Origin: DATKPA01 sp051955985
GTDB taxonomy: Bacteria > Planctomycetota > Phycisphaerae > WQYP01
NCBI GenBank assembly: GCA_051955985.1
Contig: JBQCGD010000157.1
Span: 1-64,000 of the forward strand
Direction: 5' to 3'
DNA: 64,000 bases
Shown here: piece after piece, positions 16,514 to 25,105 of the stretch
Layout of the letters: every line of letters begins with the position of its first letter
Position numbering within the stretch: position 1 is the first letter of the stretch
The notes under the pieces: model-generated
Database searches by the model: none
What the model was told of the DNA's origin: nothing
Seen by the model: only the letters and a program-made list of their open reading frames with translations
Position numbers and translations under genes: made by a program

Positions 16514-19264
16514 ATGAAAACGATTCATCCCCTGATCACGGCCGGATTGCTCACCCTCGCATGCCTCTCCACGGCCCGCGCCCAGAGCCGGCCTCCCCAG
16601 CCGCAGGACCCGGACGCCGGTCTGACGAACCTGGCGCTCATCGCCACGGCGTCGACCTCCTATTGCTCGCCTGACCAGACCATTTCCGCCATCAACGATG
16701 GGGCCGGCTTGCGCGTCCGCGGCGACCATTCGCCGATCCTGCACTACGGCAACTGGCCCACGGGGGGGACGCAGTGGGTGGAATACACGTGGGCGAAGCC
16801 GATTTCCACGAACAAGGTTTCTGTGCTCTGGTATGACGATGGGCGGGGACTGCACCTGCCGAAGGCGTGCCGCATCAAATATTGGAACGGATCGGCGTTT
16901 GTGGAAGTGCAGAACGCGAAGGGGCTGGGACTTTCCGGGCGGGAGTTCAACAGCACGACTTTTGATGAAGTCAAGACCGACCGGATTCGCCTGGAGATGG
17001 ATGCGGAAGGGCCGCCGCAGATTTCGACGGGCATCACGGAGTTCCGCGTGTTTGATTCGGGGCGTTCACCAGCCTTCCCGCCGACGGTGAACGCCGGGAT
17101 TGAGCGGGACGTCGTTCTTGGCGGCCGCACGTTCCTGCAGGGCACGGCGAGGACGCTCCGCGCGGCCGACCAGCAGAACGTCTCGTACGAGTGGAGCGCG
17201 CAGGGCCCCGGGCAGGCGAACTTTGAAGATCCGAAGAATGCGGACACTTCCGCGACCTTTACGGCGCTGGGCGATTACACGGTCACCCTGACTGCCACGG
17301 CGGACCACGAATCTGCGAGCAGCCAGGTGCTCGTGCATGTGAAGCCGGCGGCGCCGGAGATTCACGCGGACTCCGTCTTCACCCGCAGCTACTCGCTCGA
17401 CAGCCCGCTGTGGAACGCGCGGGCGAAGGCGCTGGTGACGCACTGGATTCCGCATCTTATCGACTACCTTGAGCATCCGGAGAAGCATCTCACCGGGAAA
17501 ATCGGCAAGGACGGGAAGCCGGTCATCTTTGGGGCGGGCGGCATCGACAACTTCATCGAGGCGGGGAAAAAGATTCACGGGGAGCCCACCGACGCGAAGC
17601 ACCTTGGGCCGCCGTGGTCGGACGCGTACACGCACAACACGGTGGAAGCGATGTGCGTGGCGCTGACGATCGACGCGAAGGGGGACCCGGAGATGATCGC
17701 GGCGCAGAAGCAGATCAAGGAAACGCTGGACCGGTGGATTCCGATCATTCTTGCGGCGCAGGAGCCGGATGGGTACCTGCAGACGCGGTTCACGCTGAAC
17801 GGGGGGAACCACTGGGATCCGCGGACGCGCGGGGAACACGAAGGGTACACGGCGGGGTACTTCATCGAATCGGCGATTGCTGATTACGTCGCGACCGACG
17901 GCAAGGACATGCGGATGTACAACGCCGCCAAGAAGCTCGCGGACTGCTGGTACAAGAATGTGGGTCCGGAGTCGTCGAACAAGTGGTTTGACGGGCACCA
18001 GGAGATTGAGCAGGCGCTGGTGCGGTTTGCCCGGCTTGTGGACCAGGTGGAAGGGCCGCACACGGGGGACAAGTATGTGCGCCTGGCGAAGACGCTGCTG
18101 GACAATCGTCGCGGGGGGACTTCGTACGACCAGTCGCATCTGCCGGTGACGCAGCAATATGAAGCGTTGGGGCATGCCGTGCGCGCTTCGTACACGTACT
18201 CGGGGATGGCGGCGGTTTCGGAGGAGACGGGGGACCTGGATTACCAGTCGGCGGTTCAATCGTTGTGGGATTCGATCGTCAACCGCAAGTATTACATCAC
18301 CGGCGGCATCGGGTCGGGCGAGACTTCGGAAGGCTTCGGGCCCAATTATTCGCTGCGCAACAACTCTTACTGCGAGTCGTGCTCCAACTGCGGCGAGCTT
18401 TTCTTCCAGTATTCGCTCAACCTGCAGTACCGCGACGCCAAGTACGCGGATCTTTACGAGGGCACGCTGTACAACGCCATTCTCGGCGACACCGATTTGG
18501 CCGGGAATAACTTCTGCTACACCAACGCCCTGGACACGACCGATTCCCCGCAGCATCCTGCCCGTTATCCGTGGCACGACTGTCCGTGCTGCGTCGGCAA
18601 CATTCCGCGGACGCTGCTGCAGCTTCCGACGTGGATGTACAACACGACGGCGGACAGCGTCGCGATCAACCTCTTCGTCGGCAGCACATTCACGGTGAAG
18701 GGTGTGGCCGGGACTGATTTGCAGATCATCCAGAAGACGGATTACCCGTGGAACGGGGACGTGGGGATCACGCTCAATCCGGCCACGCCGAGGATGTTCA
18801 CGGTGAAGGTCCGGGTGCCGCAGCGGGATGTCAGCACGCTTTACCAGGTGACGCCGAATGCGGACGGGATCACCAGCATCGCGCTGAATGGCGAAACGAT
18901 CACGCCGAAGATTGAGAAGGGCTATGCGCTGATCACGCGCGAGTGGAAGGCGGGCGACCGGATCGATCTCGTGCTGCCCATGAAGGTGCAGCGGGTGAAG
19001 GCGATTGAGAAGGTCGCGGCGGACCGCGGGCGCGTCGCGCTGATGTACGGCCCGCTGGTGTACAACATTGAGAGCGTGGACCAGAACGTGGACAACGTCC
19101 TGGCGGACGACGCGCCGCTCCACGCGGAGTGGGATCCGAATCTGCTCGGGGGCGTGATGGTGATCAAGGGGCAGTTCACCAATGGCTCGCCGATGGTGGC
19201 GATTCCGAATTATGCGCGGCTGAATCGCGGGGGGCGTTCGATCGTGTGGATCAAGGACGAGTGA
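16514..19264 (+). CDS. Exported GH127-type beta-L-arabinofuranosidase with N-terminal binding modules
   Basis: The 916-residue protein has a signal peptide (first 23 residues, ending TARAQ). Next come a discoidin/CBM32-like domain (about 35-180) and an Ig/PKD-like domain (about 190-280, SYEWSAQGPGQANFEDPKNA). The catalytic (alpha/alpha) barrel of GH127 (DUF1680) runs from about 290. The zinc/catalytic cysteines of the family are visible: YCESCSNCGELFF supplies Glu and Cys, and HDCPCCVGNIPRTL supplies the Cys pair, one of which is the nucleophile in characterised HypBA1. Such enzymes remove L-arabinofuranose from plant arabinans and hydroxyproline-linked glycans. GAGGAGG precedes the ATG. The binding modules suggest it stays on insoluble polymer. 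Confidence 0.9.
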   Translation: MKTIHPLITAGLLTLACLSTARAQSRPPQPQDPDAGLTNLALIATASTSYCSPDQTISAINDGAGLRVRGDHSPILHYGNWPTGGTQWVEYTWAKPISTNKVSVLWYDDGRGLHLPKACRIKYWNGSAFVEVQNAKGLGLSGREFNSTTFDEVKTDRIRLEMDAEGPPQISTGITEFRVFDSGRSPAFPPTVNAGIERDVVLGGRTFLQGTARTLRAADQQNVSYEWSAQGPGQANFEDPKNADTSATFTALGDYTVTLTATADHESASSQVLVHVKPAAPEIHADSVFTRSYSLDSPLWNARAKALVTHWIPHLIDYLEHPEKHLTGKIGKDGKPVIFGAGGIDNFIEAGKKIHGEPTDAKHLGPPWSDAYTHNTVEAMCVALTIDAKGDPEMIAAQKQIKETLDRWIPIILAAQEPDGYLQTRFTLNGGNHWDPRTRGEHEGYTAGYFIESAIADYVATDGKDMRMYNAAKKLADCWYKNVGPESSNKWFDGHQEIEQALVRFARLVDQVEGPHTGDKYVRLAKTLLDNRRGGTSYDQSHLPVTQQYEALGHAVRASYTYSGMAAVSEETGDLDYQSAVQSLWDSIVNRKYYITGGIGSGETSEGFGPNYSLRNNSYCESCSNCGELFFQYSLNLQYRDAKYADLYEGTLYNAILGDTDLAGNNFCYTNALDTTDSPQHPARYPWHDCPCCVGNIPRTLLQLPTWMYNTTADSVAINLFVGSTFTVKGVAGTDLQIIQKTDYPWNGDVGITLNPATPRMFTVKVRVPQRDVSTLYQVTPNADGITSIALNGETITPKIEKGYALITREWKAGDRIDLVLPMKVQRVKAIEKVAADRGRVALMYGPLVYNIESVDQNVDNVLADDAPLHAEWDPNLLGGVMVIKGQFTNGSPMVAIPNYARLNRGGRSIVWIKDE

Positions 19265-19313
19265 TGTTGGCTGGGAGGGCCTGGGGTGTTGCGAGGCCGG
19301 GGCAGGCGGAGCT

Positions 19314-19351
19314 GCAGAAAAAAAGAACGCCGCGACCTCCCAGTCGCGGCG
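19314..19351 (-). terminator. Intrinsic terminator of the minus-strand pseudopilin gene
   Basis: CGCCGCGAC (19328-19336) pairs with GTCGCGGCG (19343-19351), 9 base pairs with a 6-base loop. On the minus strand the hairpin is followed by GTTCTTTTTTTCTGC. It lies 26 bases past the stop of the gene ending at 19377. Confidence 0.85.
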
Positions 19352-19376
19352 TCCCCTCACGAATTGAGCGGAGCGG

Positions 19377-20384
19377 TTATTGCTGCTGGATGTAGAAGAG
19401 CGTGTCCTGCACGGGGCTCGCGATGGTGCCGTTGTGTGCAATTTCATACGCCCACTGCGTATTCGAATATGGCGCCGTGGAGTATTTGCCGACGTGTCCG
19501 TCGAAGAATGCGAAGTTTGTATAACCGTCGTAGGTGTTAACCGCATCGCCATGCCGACCAGAAAGACGTTGTGGATGCCCAGTCGTCGGCGGCAATTGGT
19601 CGGGGCTGCTCGGCGGAATATTCCCATTCGCATCCCAGCTCACCGCCGAGGCTTCCACCAGCAGGACCATGCGAGACTGGGCTGTGATCATCTGGAGCCG
19701 CCGTGCATACCCACCCGGCGCCCAAGGCGTCTCTCCACTTGATCCACTCTTGTTCCACTGAACGAAGGGACATGATCCGCCTTGGCCGGAACCAGCACCC
19801 CCCGGACTTTTAAGGTTGCTCTGTGTGCTGATGTTGTGCCCGTTCAACGCATACCAAGTAAACACGGTGAAATCGCCGGACGCAGGTGTCGTCGCGGTCT
19901 GACGCAAATAGTAACGGTTGTAATCCGACCGCGGGAAGCCCCCCGTGTACTGTGCCCCGCCGCTGCTCGGGCTCACCGGGTTCTCTTGCAGCAGACCGTC
20001 GGGACAAGCGAAGACGGAGCTCAGGGAGGGGATCGGGGTCGTTCCCGCGGGGGAGATGTTGTTTTTCGAAGGGAGGTATCCCTGCGCCGCCAAATCGGTT
20101 GCCCAGAATTGCTCGTGCGGAATCTGCCCGCCCGGGAACGGCACGCTCGTCGAGATACCAACCGTGATCATCGTCTGGTTGTTCTGATCGATGTACAGCA
20201 GGTTTCCAATCGCAATCTGCCGCATGTGCGTCGCACAGACGGCTGTCCGCGCGTTTTCGCGTGCCTTGCCAAGCGACGGCAGCAGGATCGCAATCAGCAG
20301 CGCGATGATCGCCACCACCACCAGCAGTTCAATGAGGGTGAAACCGCTCATCGTTCGCTTCCGTCCGCTCTTCAGGGTATCCAT
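19377..20384 (-). CDS. Prepilin-like protein with N-terminal methylation motif and C-terminal DGHV motif
   Basis: The 335-residue protein starts MDTLKSGRKRTMSGFTLIEL, the type IV prepilin/type II pseudopilin leader that is cut before Phe by prepilin peptidase, followed by a hydrophobic helix. The rest resembles the large planctomycete family of secreted pseudopilin-like proteins, with FAFFDGHVGKY near the end. The start at 20384 has GGAG 8 bases upstream; the frame continues upstream without family-like sequence. Planctomycete genomes carry many copies, and their individual roles (surface filaments, secretion or adhesion) are not known. A strong terminator follows. Confidence 0.9.
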   Translation of the reverse strand: MDTLKSGRKRTMSGFTLIELLVVVAIIALLIAILLPSLGKARENARTAVCATHMRQIAIGNLLYIDQNNQTMITVGISTSVPFPGGQIPHEQFWATDLAAQGYLPSKNNISPAGTTPIPSLSSVFACPDGLLQENPVSPSSGGAQYTGGFPRSDYNRYYLRQTATTPASGDFTVFTWYALNGHNISTQSNLKSPGGAGSGQGGSCPFVQWNKSGSSGETPWAPGGYARRLQMITAQSRMVLLVEASAVSWDANGNIPPSSPDQLPPTTGHPQRLSGRHGDAVNTYDGYTNFAFFDGHVGKYSTAPYSNTQWAYEIAHNGTIASPVQDTLFYIQQQ

Positions 20385-20677
20385 GCTCGATCTCCTCAAA
20401 GTTTCCGGCAAATTCCGGCCGTCCATTTCCGGACGCGATTGGCTTTTCACGCGACGCACGCCTGCCGCTGGTTCCAACCTTTTTCCGTGTGCCATGGCGA
20501 CTGACAAGACGTGAGTGCGTCGCTTAGAAGAAACCTATCCCCTTCCACACCCTTCCAACAACGGTGTTTTACGTCAACCCAACTCCAATTTGCGTCAGAA
20601 CGCTTTTCCCACCGGTGAGATAGGTAAATACCCCCGCCGCCGCCCGTTTTCCCGCCCTCTTTCCCGCGCCGAATCCT

Positions 20678-21244
20678 CTATTTCTTCTTCCGATACGCCT
20701 TCACCGCCTCCTCCAGAATTCCCTCCGCGGCCTTCGGCCCGAGGCATCCGCGCACCTTGAACTTCTTTCCCTTGATCTGGTTGTAGGAGATAAAAAAATG
20801 TTCGATCTCCTTGATCAAATGCTCGCTCAGGTCGTGAATGTTTTTGATCTTCTCGTGTTCGCGCGACCGGTTGAACACGGCGATCAGCCGGTCGTTGCGC
20901 TCCTTTTTGCCATCCTGTTCCCGCTGCTCCGCCTCCATGACGCCGATCAGCCGGATCGGGATCACGAAGCCGGCGGGGATCGGCGACTCGCACAAGACGA
21001 GCACGTCGAGGGGGTCGCCGTCGGGCCCGAGTGTCCGGGGGATGTAGCCGAAGTCAAACGGGAACGACGCCCCGGCCGGGAGGATGGCGTGCAGGGTGAA
21101 GACGTTGAGGTCTTCATCGAATTTCAACTTCGAGCGCGACCCCTGCGGCGTCTCGATCACGGCCAGGAGTTCCCTGGTCTGCGGGTGGTGCAGCGGCAAT
21201 TCGGAGAGGGGGGTTTGCAGGGGCTTACCATGTTTCTTCGCCAT
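20678..21244 (-). CDS. ppa: Inorganic pyrophosphatase, family I
   Basis: The 188-residue soluble enzyme hydrolyses pyrophosphate to phosphate and so drives biosynthetic reactions. Family I features are visible: FPFDFGYIPRTLGPDGDPLDVLVL with the metal-binding acidic cluster, EtPqGSRSKLKFDE near the start, and a C-terminal KGKKFKVRGCLGPKAAEGIL segment. The length is normal for the family. It is transcribed on the minus strand 102 bases after the ABC permease gene, possibly from the same message. Confidence 0.93.
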   Translation of the reverse strand: MAKKHGKPLQTPLSELPLHHPQTRELLAVIETPQGSRSKLKFDEDLNVFTLHAILPAGASFPFDFGYIPRTLGPDGDPLDVLVLCESPIPAGFVIPIRLIGVMEAEQREQDGKKERNDRLIAVFNRSREHEKIKNIHDLSEHLIKEIEHFFISYNQIKGKKFKVRGCLGPKAAEGILEEAVKAYRKKK

Positions 21245-21346
21245 GATTCATCCTCCACGCGTGGAGGAGGTGCAACCGGCGCGCCGCCTTCCGGCGTTCG
21301 CGATGGCGGGATGCTCAACTGGTCAATTGCGAAAACGGAGAGGGGA

Positions 21347-22561
21347 CTATTCGTAGCGAAGGGCCTCGATCGGATCGAGCTTCGCCGCCCGCCGCGCGGG
21401 GTACCACCCGAAGAAAATTCCCACGGCGACGGAGAATCCGAGGGCCAGGAGCACGCTGCCGGGCCGCACGACGAGGGTCAGGCTCGATTGCGCCATCGAA
21501 ATCCCGCGTGCGGTCACCCACCCCGAGCTCACGCCGATCATTCCGCCGATCGAGCTCATGATGACCGCCTCGATCAAGAACTGCCGCAGGATGTCGCGCT
21601 GCTTCGCCCCGATGGCCTTGCGGATGCCGATTTCCCGCGTTCGCTCCGCCACGGTCACGAGCATGATGTTCATGACGCCGATCCCGCCGACGAGGAGCGA
21701 AATCCCAGCAATTCCGCCGAGCAGCAGCGAGAGGACCGTGTTGATCGTGCCTGTGGCATTGAGGAGGTCGGCCATGTTGCGGACGTTGAAGTCATTGTCC
21801 GCATCGGGGGCGAGCCGGTGGCGCTTGCGCAAAAGCAGCGTCACCTTGTTCTGCACGGTCTGCAGCTTGGATTCGTCATGGGCGCTCAGATCGACTTCGG
21901 CGAGGTACTCGACGCCGAGGACCTGCGTCATGGCGGTGGTGAAGGGGATGATGATCTGGTCATCGGGGTTGAACCAGCCCTGGTCGCCCTTGGCCTTGAG
22001 GATGCCAATGACGCGGTAATGCACGCCCTTGACCTCGATCGCTTCGCCGACGCAATCGAGGTACGAATCGCCGAAGAGATTTTTGGCCGTCACCGGGCCG
22101 ATCACAGCGACGCGTGCCGACGAATCGCAATCGGCGTCGCTGATCGTCCGCCCCCGCTCGATCTCAAAATCCCGGATCATGAAGTAGGTAGTGGACGTTC
22201 CGAGCAGGCTGGGCCGCGTGTTCTTGTTCCCATACTTTGCCTGCACGGACCCGCGCACCACCGGCGCGACGCGGCTCACCTCCGGAATGGCAAGCATCGC
22301 CATCGCATCGGCCACCTTCAGGTTCTGCTGGCTGCCGGAGATCACCCCGCCGCTTCCGCGCTGGCCCGGCGTGACCATCACGACGTTCGTTCCGAGCGAG
22401 GACATCTGGTCGACGATCTTCTTTTGCGCCCCGGCGGCGAGGGACAAGGCGGAAATCACCGACCACACGCCGATAATGATGCCCAGCATCGCGAGCACCG
22501 ACCGCAGCTTGCTGGCCATCAAGCTCCGCAGCGACAAAGTCACAGTCGTCCAGAACACCAT
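21347..22561 (-). CDS. MacB-type ABC transporter permease
   Basis: The 404-residue protein has an N-terminal membrane helix (RSVLAMLGIIIGVWSVISAL), a large periplasmic domain (MacB_PCD type, about residues 45-265) and three C-terminal helices of the FtsX fold, including LLGGIAGISLLVGGIGVMNIML, RTREIGIRKAIGA and the end PARRAAKLDPIEALRYE. It belongs to the mechanotransmission exporters that act with a periplasmic adaptor. The adaptor gene lies 48 bases upstream on the same strand. The ATPase that normally accompanies such a permease is not in this window, so it must be encoded elsewhere. The 48-base spacer is a simple repeat. Confidence 0.92.
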   Translation of the reverse strand: MVFWTTVTLSLRSLMASKLRSVLAMLGIIIGVWSVISALSLAAGAQKKIVDQMSSLGTNVVMVTPGQRGSGGVISGSQQNLKVADAMAMLAIPEVSRVAPVVRGSVQAKYGNKNTRPSLLGTSTTYFMIRDFEIERGRTISDADCDSSARVAVIGPVTAKNLFGDSYLDCVGEAIEVKGVHYRVIGILKAKGDQGWFNPDDQIIIPFTTAMTQVLGVEYLAEVDLSAHDESKLQTVQNKVTLLLRKRHRLAPDADNDFNVRNMADLLNATGTINTVLSLLLGGIAGISLLVGGIGVMNIMLVTVAERTREIGIRKAIGAKQRDILRQFLIEAVIMSSIGGMIGVSSGWVTARGISMAQSSLTLVVRPGSVLLALGFSVAVGIFFGWYPARRAAKLDPIEALRYE

Positions 22562-22570
22562 ATCCCGCTC

Positions 22571-22613
22571 TCACTACCCACCAGCCAATGACCACTGACT
22601 CATTACCAATTAC
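22571..22613. repeat. Simple intergenic repeat of ATGACCA/ATTACC-type words
   Basis: The spacer between the adaptor and permease genes is made of short similar words (CCAATGACCACTGACTCATT, then ACCAATTACC). Similar low-complexity words occur in other intergenic spots in the window, but with different units. Confidence 0.45.
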
Positions 22614-23947
22614 CGGGGCGGCGGCCCCTGATTCGTGCTCTTCCACCGCGTCGGCAACTCCGCCGTCGTCAGCACGACCCGCTCCCCCTCGCTGACCCCG
22701 GACATGACCTCGACCGTGTCGGCTCCCTCCAGGCCCAGTTCCACTTCCTTTTTAACGCCCGCGCTCGTCGTGACGAAACTCTTCTTTCCCTCCCGATCGA
22801 CCGCCATCTGCGGCAACGTCAACACGCCTTTGCGCTCCTCCTCCACAATCGTCACGGTGCCCGTCATTTCGGGCTGCAGGAGATCCTTGTGATCGTCGAG
22901 CACCTCCACCTTGACCTCGAACGTCACGACGTTTGACGAATTCACGCCTTTTGTCGCCTTCCGGACCACCTTGCCGGCGAACGCGCGTCCCGGAAAACTC
23001 GCCACGCGGATGCGCGCCGCCTGGCCGACCTTCACACCCCCGATGTCGCTTTCATCCACGGTCGCCGTCATGAACACGTGCGAGAGGTCGCTCAACGTCA
23101 TGATCGTCGTTCCGCCGCTGAAGCCGCTCATCCCCGAGGCCACGATGGTTCCCTTCTGGACGCTCAGCGCGGACACGGTGGCGTCCATCGGCGCGGTCAC
23201 GGTGGTGTATTTCAACTGCGTCTGCTGTGTGTCCAGGTTGATCTGGCTCGATTGCAGCTGCGCTTCGGCCATCTTCACATCCTGCTCCTTGTACTTGAGC
23301 TGGATCTCCTGCTGTTTGAGTTCCTCGATCGCGACCTGGGCCGCGCGCTGGTCCGCCTGCGCGGTGGCGAGATCTGTCTGCACGGTTTCGAGGTCCTCCT
23401 GCGACGCCAGCTTCTGATCGAAGAGCTGCTGCTGGCGCTGCGCCTTGAGCGCCATGTTCGCCGCCCGCACCTTGGCGGAGTCCAGCGTCGCTTCATCCCG
23501 CTCCCGCGTGGTCTGCAGGTTCTCCTTCGCCTCCTCGAGGGTGTATTTCGCCTGCGCCAGCTTTGCCTGCGCGGTGGATACGGCCACCTCCGCCGACTTG
23601 ACGGCCAGTTCCACGTCGGTCGGATCCAACTGGCACAACACGTCCCCTTTTTTCACCTTCTGGCTGATATCAAACGGCAGGGTGGTCACCTCCCCGCTCG
23701 CCCGGCACTTGATGTCCACCTCGAGGTTCGCGACCACCTTGCCGGAGGACTCGACGCTTTTTTCCACATCGCCGCGGGTGACCACGGCGGTCTCGGCGGC
23801 ACTCACCGCCGGCCCGGCCGACGCCCCGTTCAGGTGCTTCAAAAATCCGCGTCCCAGGAGCGCAGCCACCACGACCGTGGCGATCACGATTCCCCACCGC
23901 CATCCCCGTCCCCGCCGCCCCTTCTTCTGCTCGCCGGTGCCAGTCAT
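22610..23947 (-). CDS. Periplasmic adaptor (membrane fusion) protein, MacA/HlyD-like
   Basis: The 445-residue protein has a basic N-terminus, one membrane helix (about residues 18-38), a lipoyl-like domain (VDIKCRASGEVTTLPFDISQ), a long coiled-coil hairpin (about 110-255) and the beta-barrel and membrane-proximal domains (TVDESDIGGVKVGQAARI, MTGTVTIVEEERKGVLTLP). It is typical of MacA-type adaptors that bridge an ABC permease and an outer membrane channel. The permease gene follows 48 bases downstream. No TolC-like gene is adjacent; the NodT-like one at 11637 belongs to another operon. Confidence 0.9.
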   Translation of the reverse strand: MTGTGEQKKGRRGRGWRWGIVIATVVVAALLGRGFLKHLNGASAGPAVSAAETAVVTRGDVEKSVESSGKVVANLEVDIKCRASGEVTTLPFDISQKVKKGDVLCQLDPTDVELAVKSAEVAVSTAQAKLAQAKYTLEEAKENLQTTRERDEATLDSAKVRAANMALKAQRQQQLFDQKLASQEDLETVQTDLATAQADQRAAQVAIEELKQQEIQLKYKEQDVKMAEAQLQSSQINLDTQQTQLKYTTVTAPMDATVSALSVQKGTIVASGMSGFSGGTTIMTLSDLSHVFMTATVDESDIGGVKVGQAARIRVASFPGRAFAGKVVRKATKGVNSSNVVTFEVKVEVLDDHKDLLQPEMTGTVTIVEEERKGVLTLPQMAVDREGKKSFVTTSAGVKKEVELGLEGADTVEVMSGVSEGERVVLTTAELPTRWKSTNQGPPPR

Positions 23948-24052
23948 TGATCATTCTCCTCTCGTGGGGCGCAGTCCCGCCGGGCGGGGGCTTTCGTGGA
24001 CTGGACGCGCCCGCCGCTCAAGGGTTGCATTCACTCGCGATGAGCCGCCTCA

Positions 24053-24370
24053 TCATAGGCGAATCGCCTCTGCAACCCCACTTCTGCAGCATAAAAAAGG
24101 GGAATCCGGGCACGCTCCTTCGGCGTGGTCGCCTTTTCGCAACTGGAGATAGCGCGGGAAGAAGCCGTCTTCGAGGCGCGCCAGCGTGGCGCGGGTCATG
24201 CGAATATGTTGTTCGCTCGTGCGCAGATGGGTGCTCGCTGTTTTCCGGAATTCCCGACAATGCGCCACGAGCCTGGTCGTTTCACGGATGGCAAGGGAAC
24301 AGATTTCCTGCGTCTGCTCCATCCGCCGGCGCAATTCAATCGCGCGCAGCTGCAACTGCTCGTCGTCGTA
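24053..24370 (-). CDS. Small helical, coiled-coil-like protein
   Basis: The 105-residue protein is unrecognised. It is mostly a single amphipathic helix: LRAIELRRRMEQTQEICSLA, then heptad-like spacing through ASTHLRTSEQHIRMTRATLA. The ATG at 24370 is chosen because AGAAGGGA lies about 8 bases upstream; the frame continues upstream with poor sequence. It lies 176 bases downstream of the larger heptad-repeat protein on the same strand, and both are Arg/Thr/Glu-rich helices, so they may act together or be distant relatives. Confidence 0.6.
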   Translation of the reverse strand, partial: YDDEQLQLRAIELRRRMEQTQEICSLAIRETTRLVAHCREFRKTASTHLRTSEQHIRMTRATLARLEDGFFPRYLQLRKGDHAEGACPDSPFLCCRSGVAEAIRL

Positions 24371-24546
24371 CATGATTCGGTTCCCTTCTGCACAAAGCGC
24401 GGCAGACAAACGGACCGGATCATCGAAAGTGATGAAAAGGCGGGCTTGCGTGTCGAGCGAAAAACTCGTCCCAGTCCCCACCCTACGCGTGCCCCATCCG
24501 CATGTCGAGACAATTCTCCAAAAGGGTGAGCCTCCTTCGGGAGCAG

Positions 24547-24996
24547 TCACCGGCCGATCTTCTTGCTGCCGGCAGATCGCGACCTCTTGCGGCCCATTCT
24601 CTTCCCGATCCGGTTCTTTTCGGCAAACTGCAACGCGGCCAGGCGCAGCGCTTCGGCGGCATCCCGTGCGGCTTCGGCATCTCTCCGGCTCGCTTCGGCA
24701 TATTTACGCAACTGCTCGCTGATCGACCGGGTGTGCTCCTGCTGATCACGCATACTTTCGGCCGTCTTCCTCAATTGCTCCGCGACCGAGCGGATCTTCT
24801 CGGCGGTGGTCCGCATCTCCTCCGCTGCGACACGCTGTTCCTCCGCCGCAATGCGGTCCTCCTCCGCAGCGCTGCGGCGCACTTCCGCCGCCCTGCGCCC
24901 GGTCTCCGCGACGACCTCGTCCTGCACGATCCGGCGGAACGTCTTGTTGTTCGGAAAGCGGCGCGTCTTTGCGCGATGGTATTCACGCTTGGCCAT
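24547..24996 (-). CDS. Protein with about 13 near-perfect Arg-started heptads
   Basis: The 149-residue protein has a basic N-terminus (MAKREYHRAKTRRFPNNKTF) and then about 90 residues of exact heptads, each starting with Arg and mostly of the form R-x-x-A-E-x-x, for example RIAAEEQ, RVAAEEM, RSVAEQL, RKYAEAS. A basic tail follows (RMGRKRSRSAGSKK). There are no membrane segments. Such regularity predicts a long parallel coiled coil or a single alpha-helix stabilised by Arg-Glu pairs, and the basic ends could contact nucleic acid. The start at 24996 is inferred from the loss of protein-like sequence upstream. The function is unknown. Confidence 0.7.
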   Translation of the reverse strand: MAKREYHRAKTRRFPNNKTFRRIVQDEVVAETGRRAAEVRRSAAEEDRIAAEEQRVAAEEMRTTAEKIRSVAEQLRKTAESMRDQQEHTRSISEQLRKYAEASRRDAEAARDAAEALRLAALQFAEKNRIGKRMGRKRSRSAGSKKIGR

Positions 24997-25105
24997 GGCT
25001 CTGAGCATAACCGATTTCACACCCTTCCACCCTTTCCGAGGGTATGATCCCACGAATCGCGTCACGGACGCCCACGCTGCACCGGCGACAACTCGGGAGA
25101 CGGGC

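Noticed and set aside
17066..19633. 855-codon minus-strand frame opposite GH127
   Set aside because: Arg/Pro/His-rich shadow of a gene with full catalytic motifs on the plus strand.
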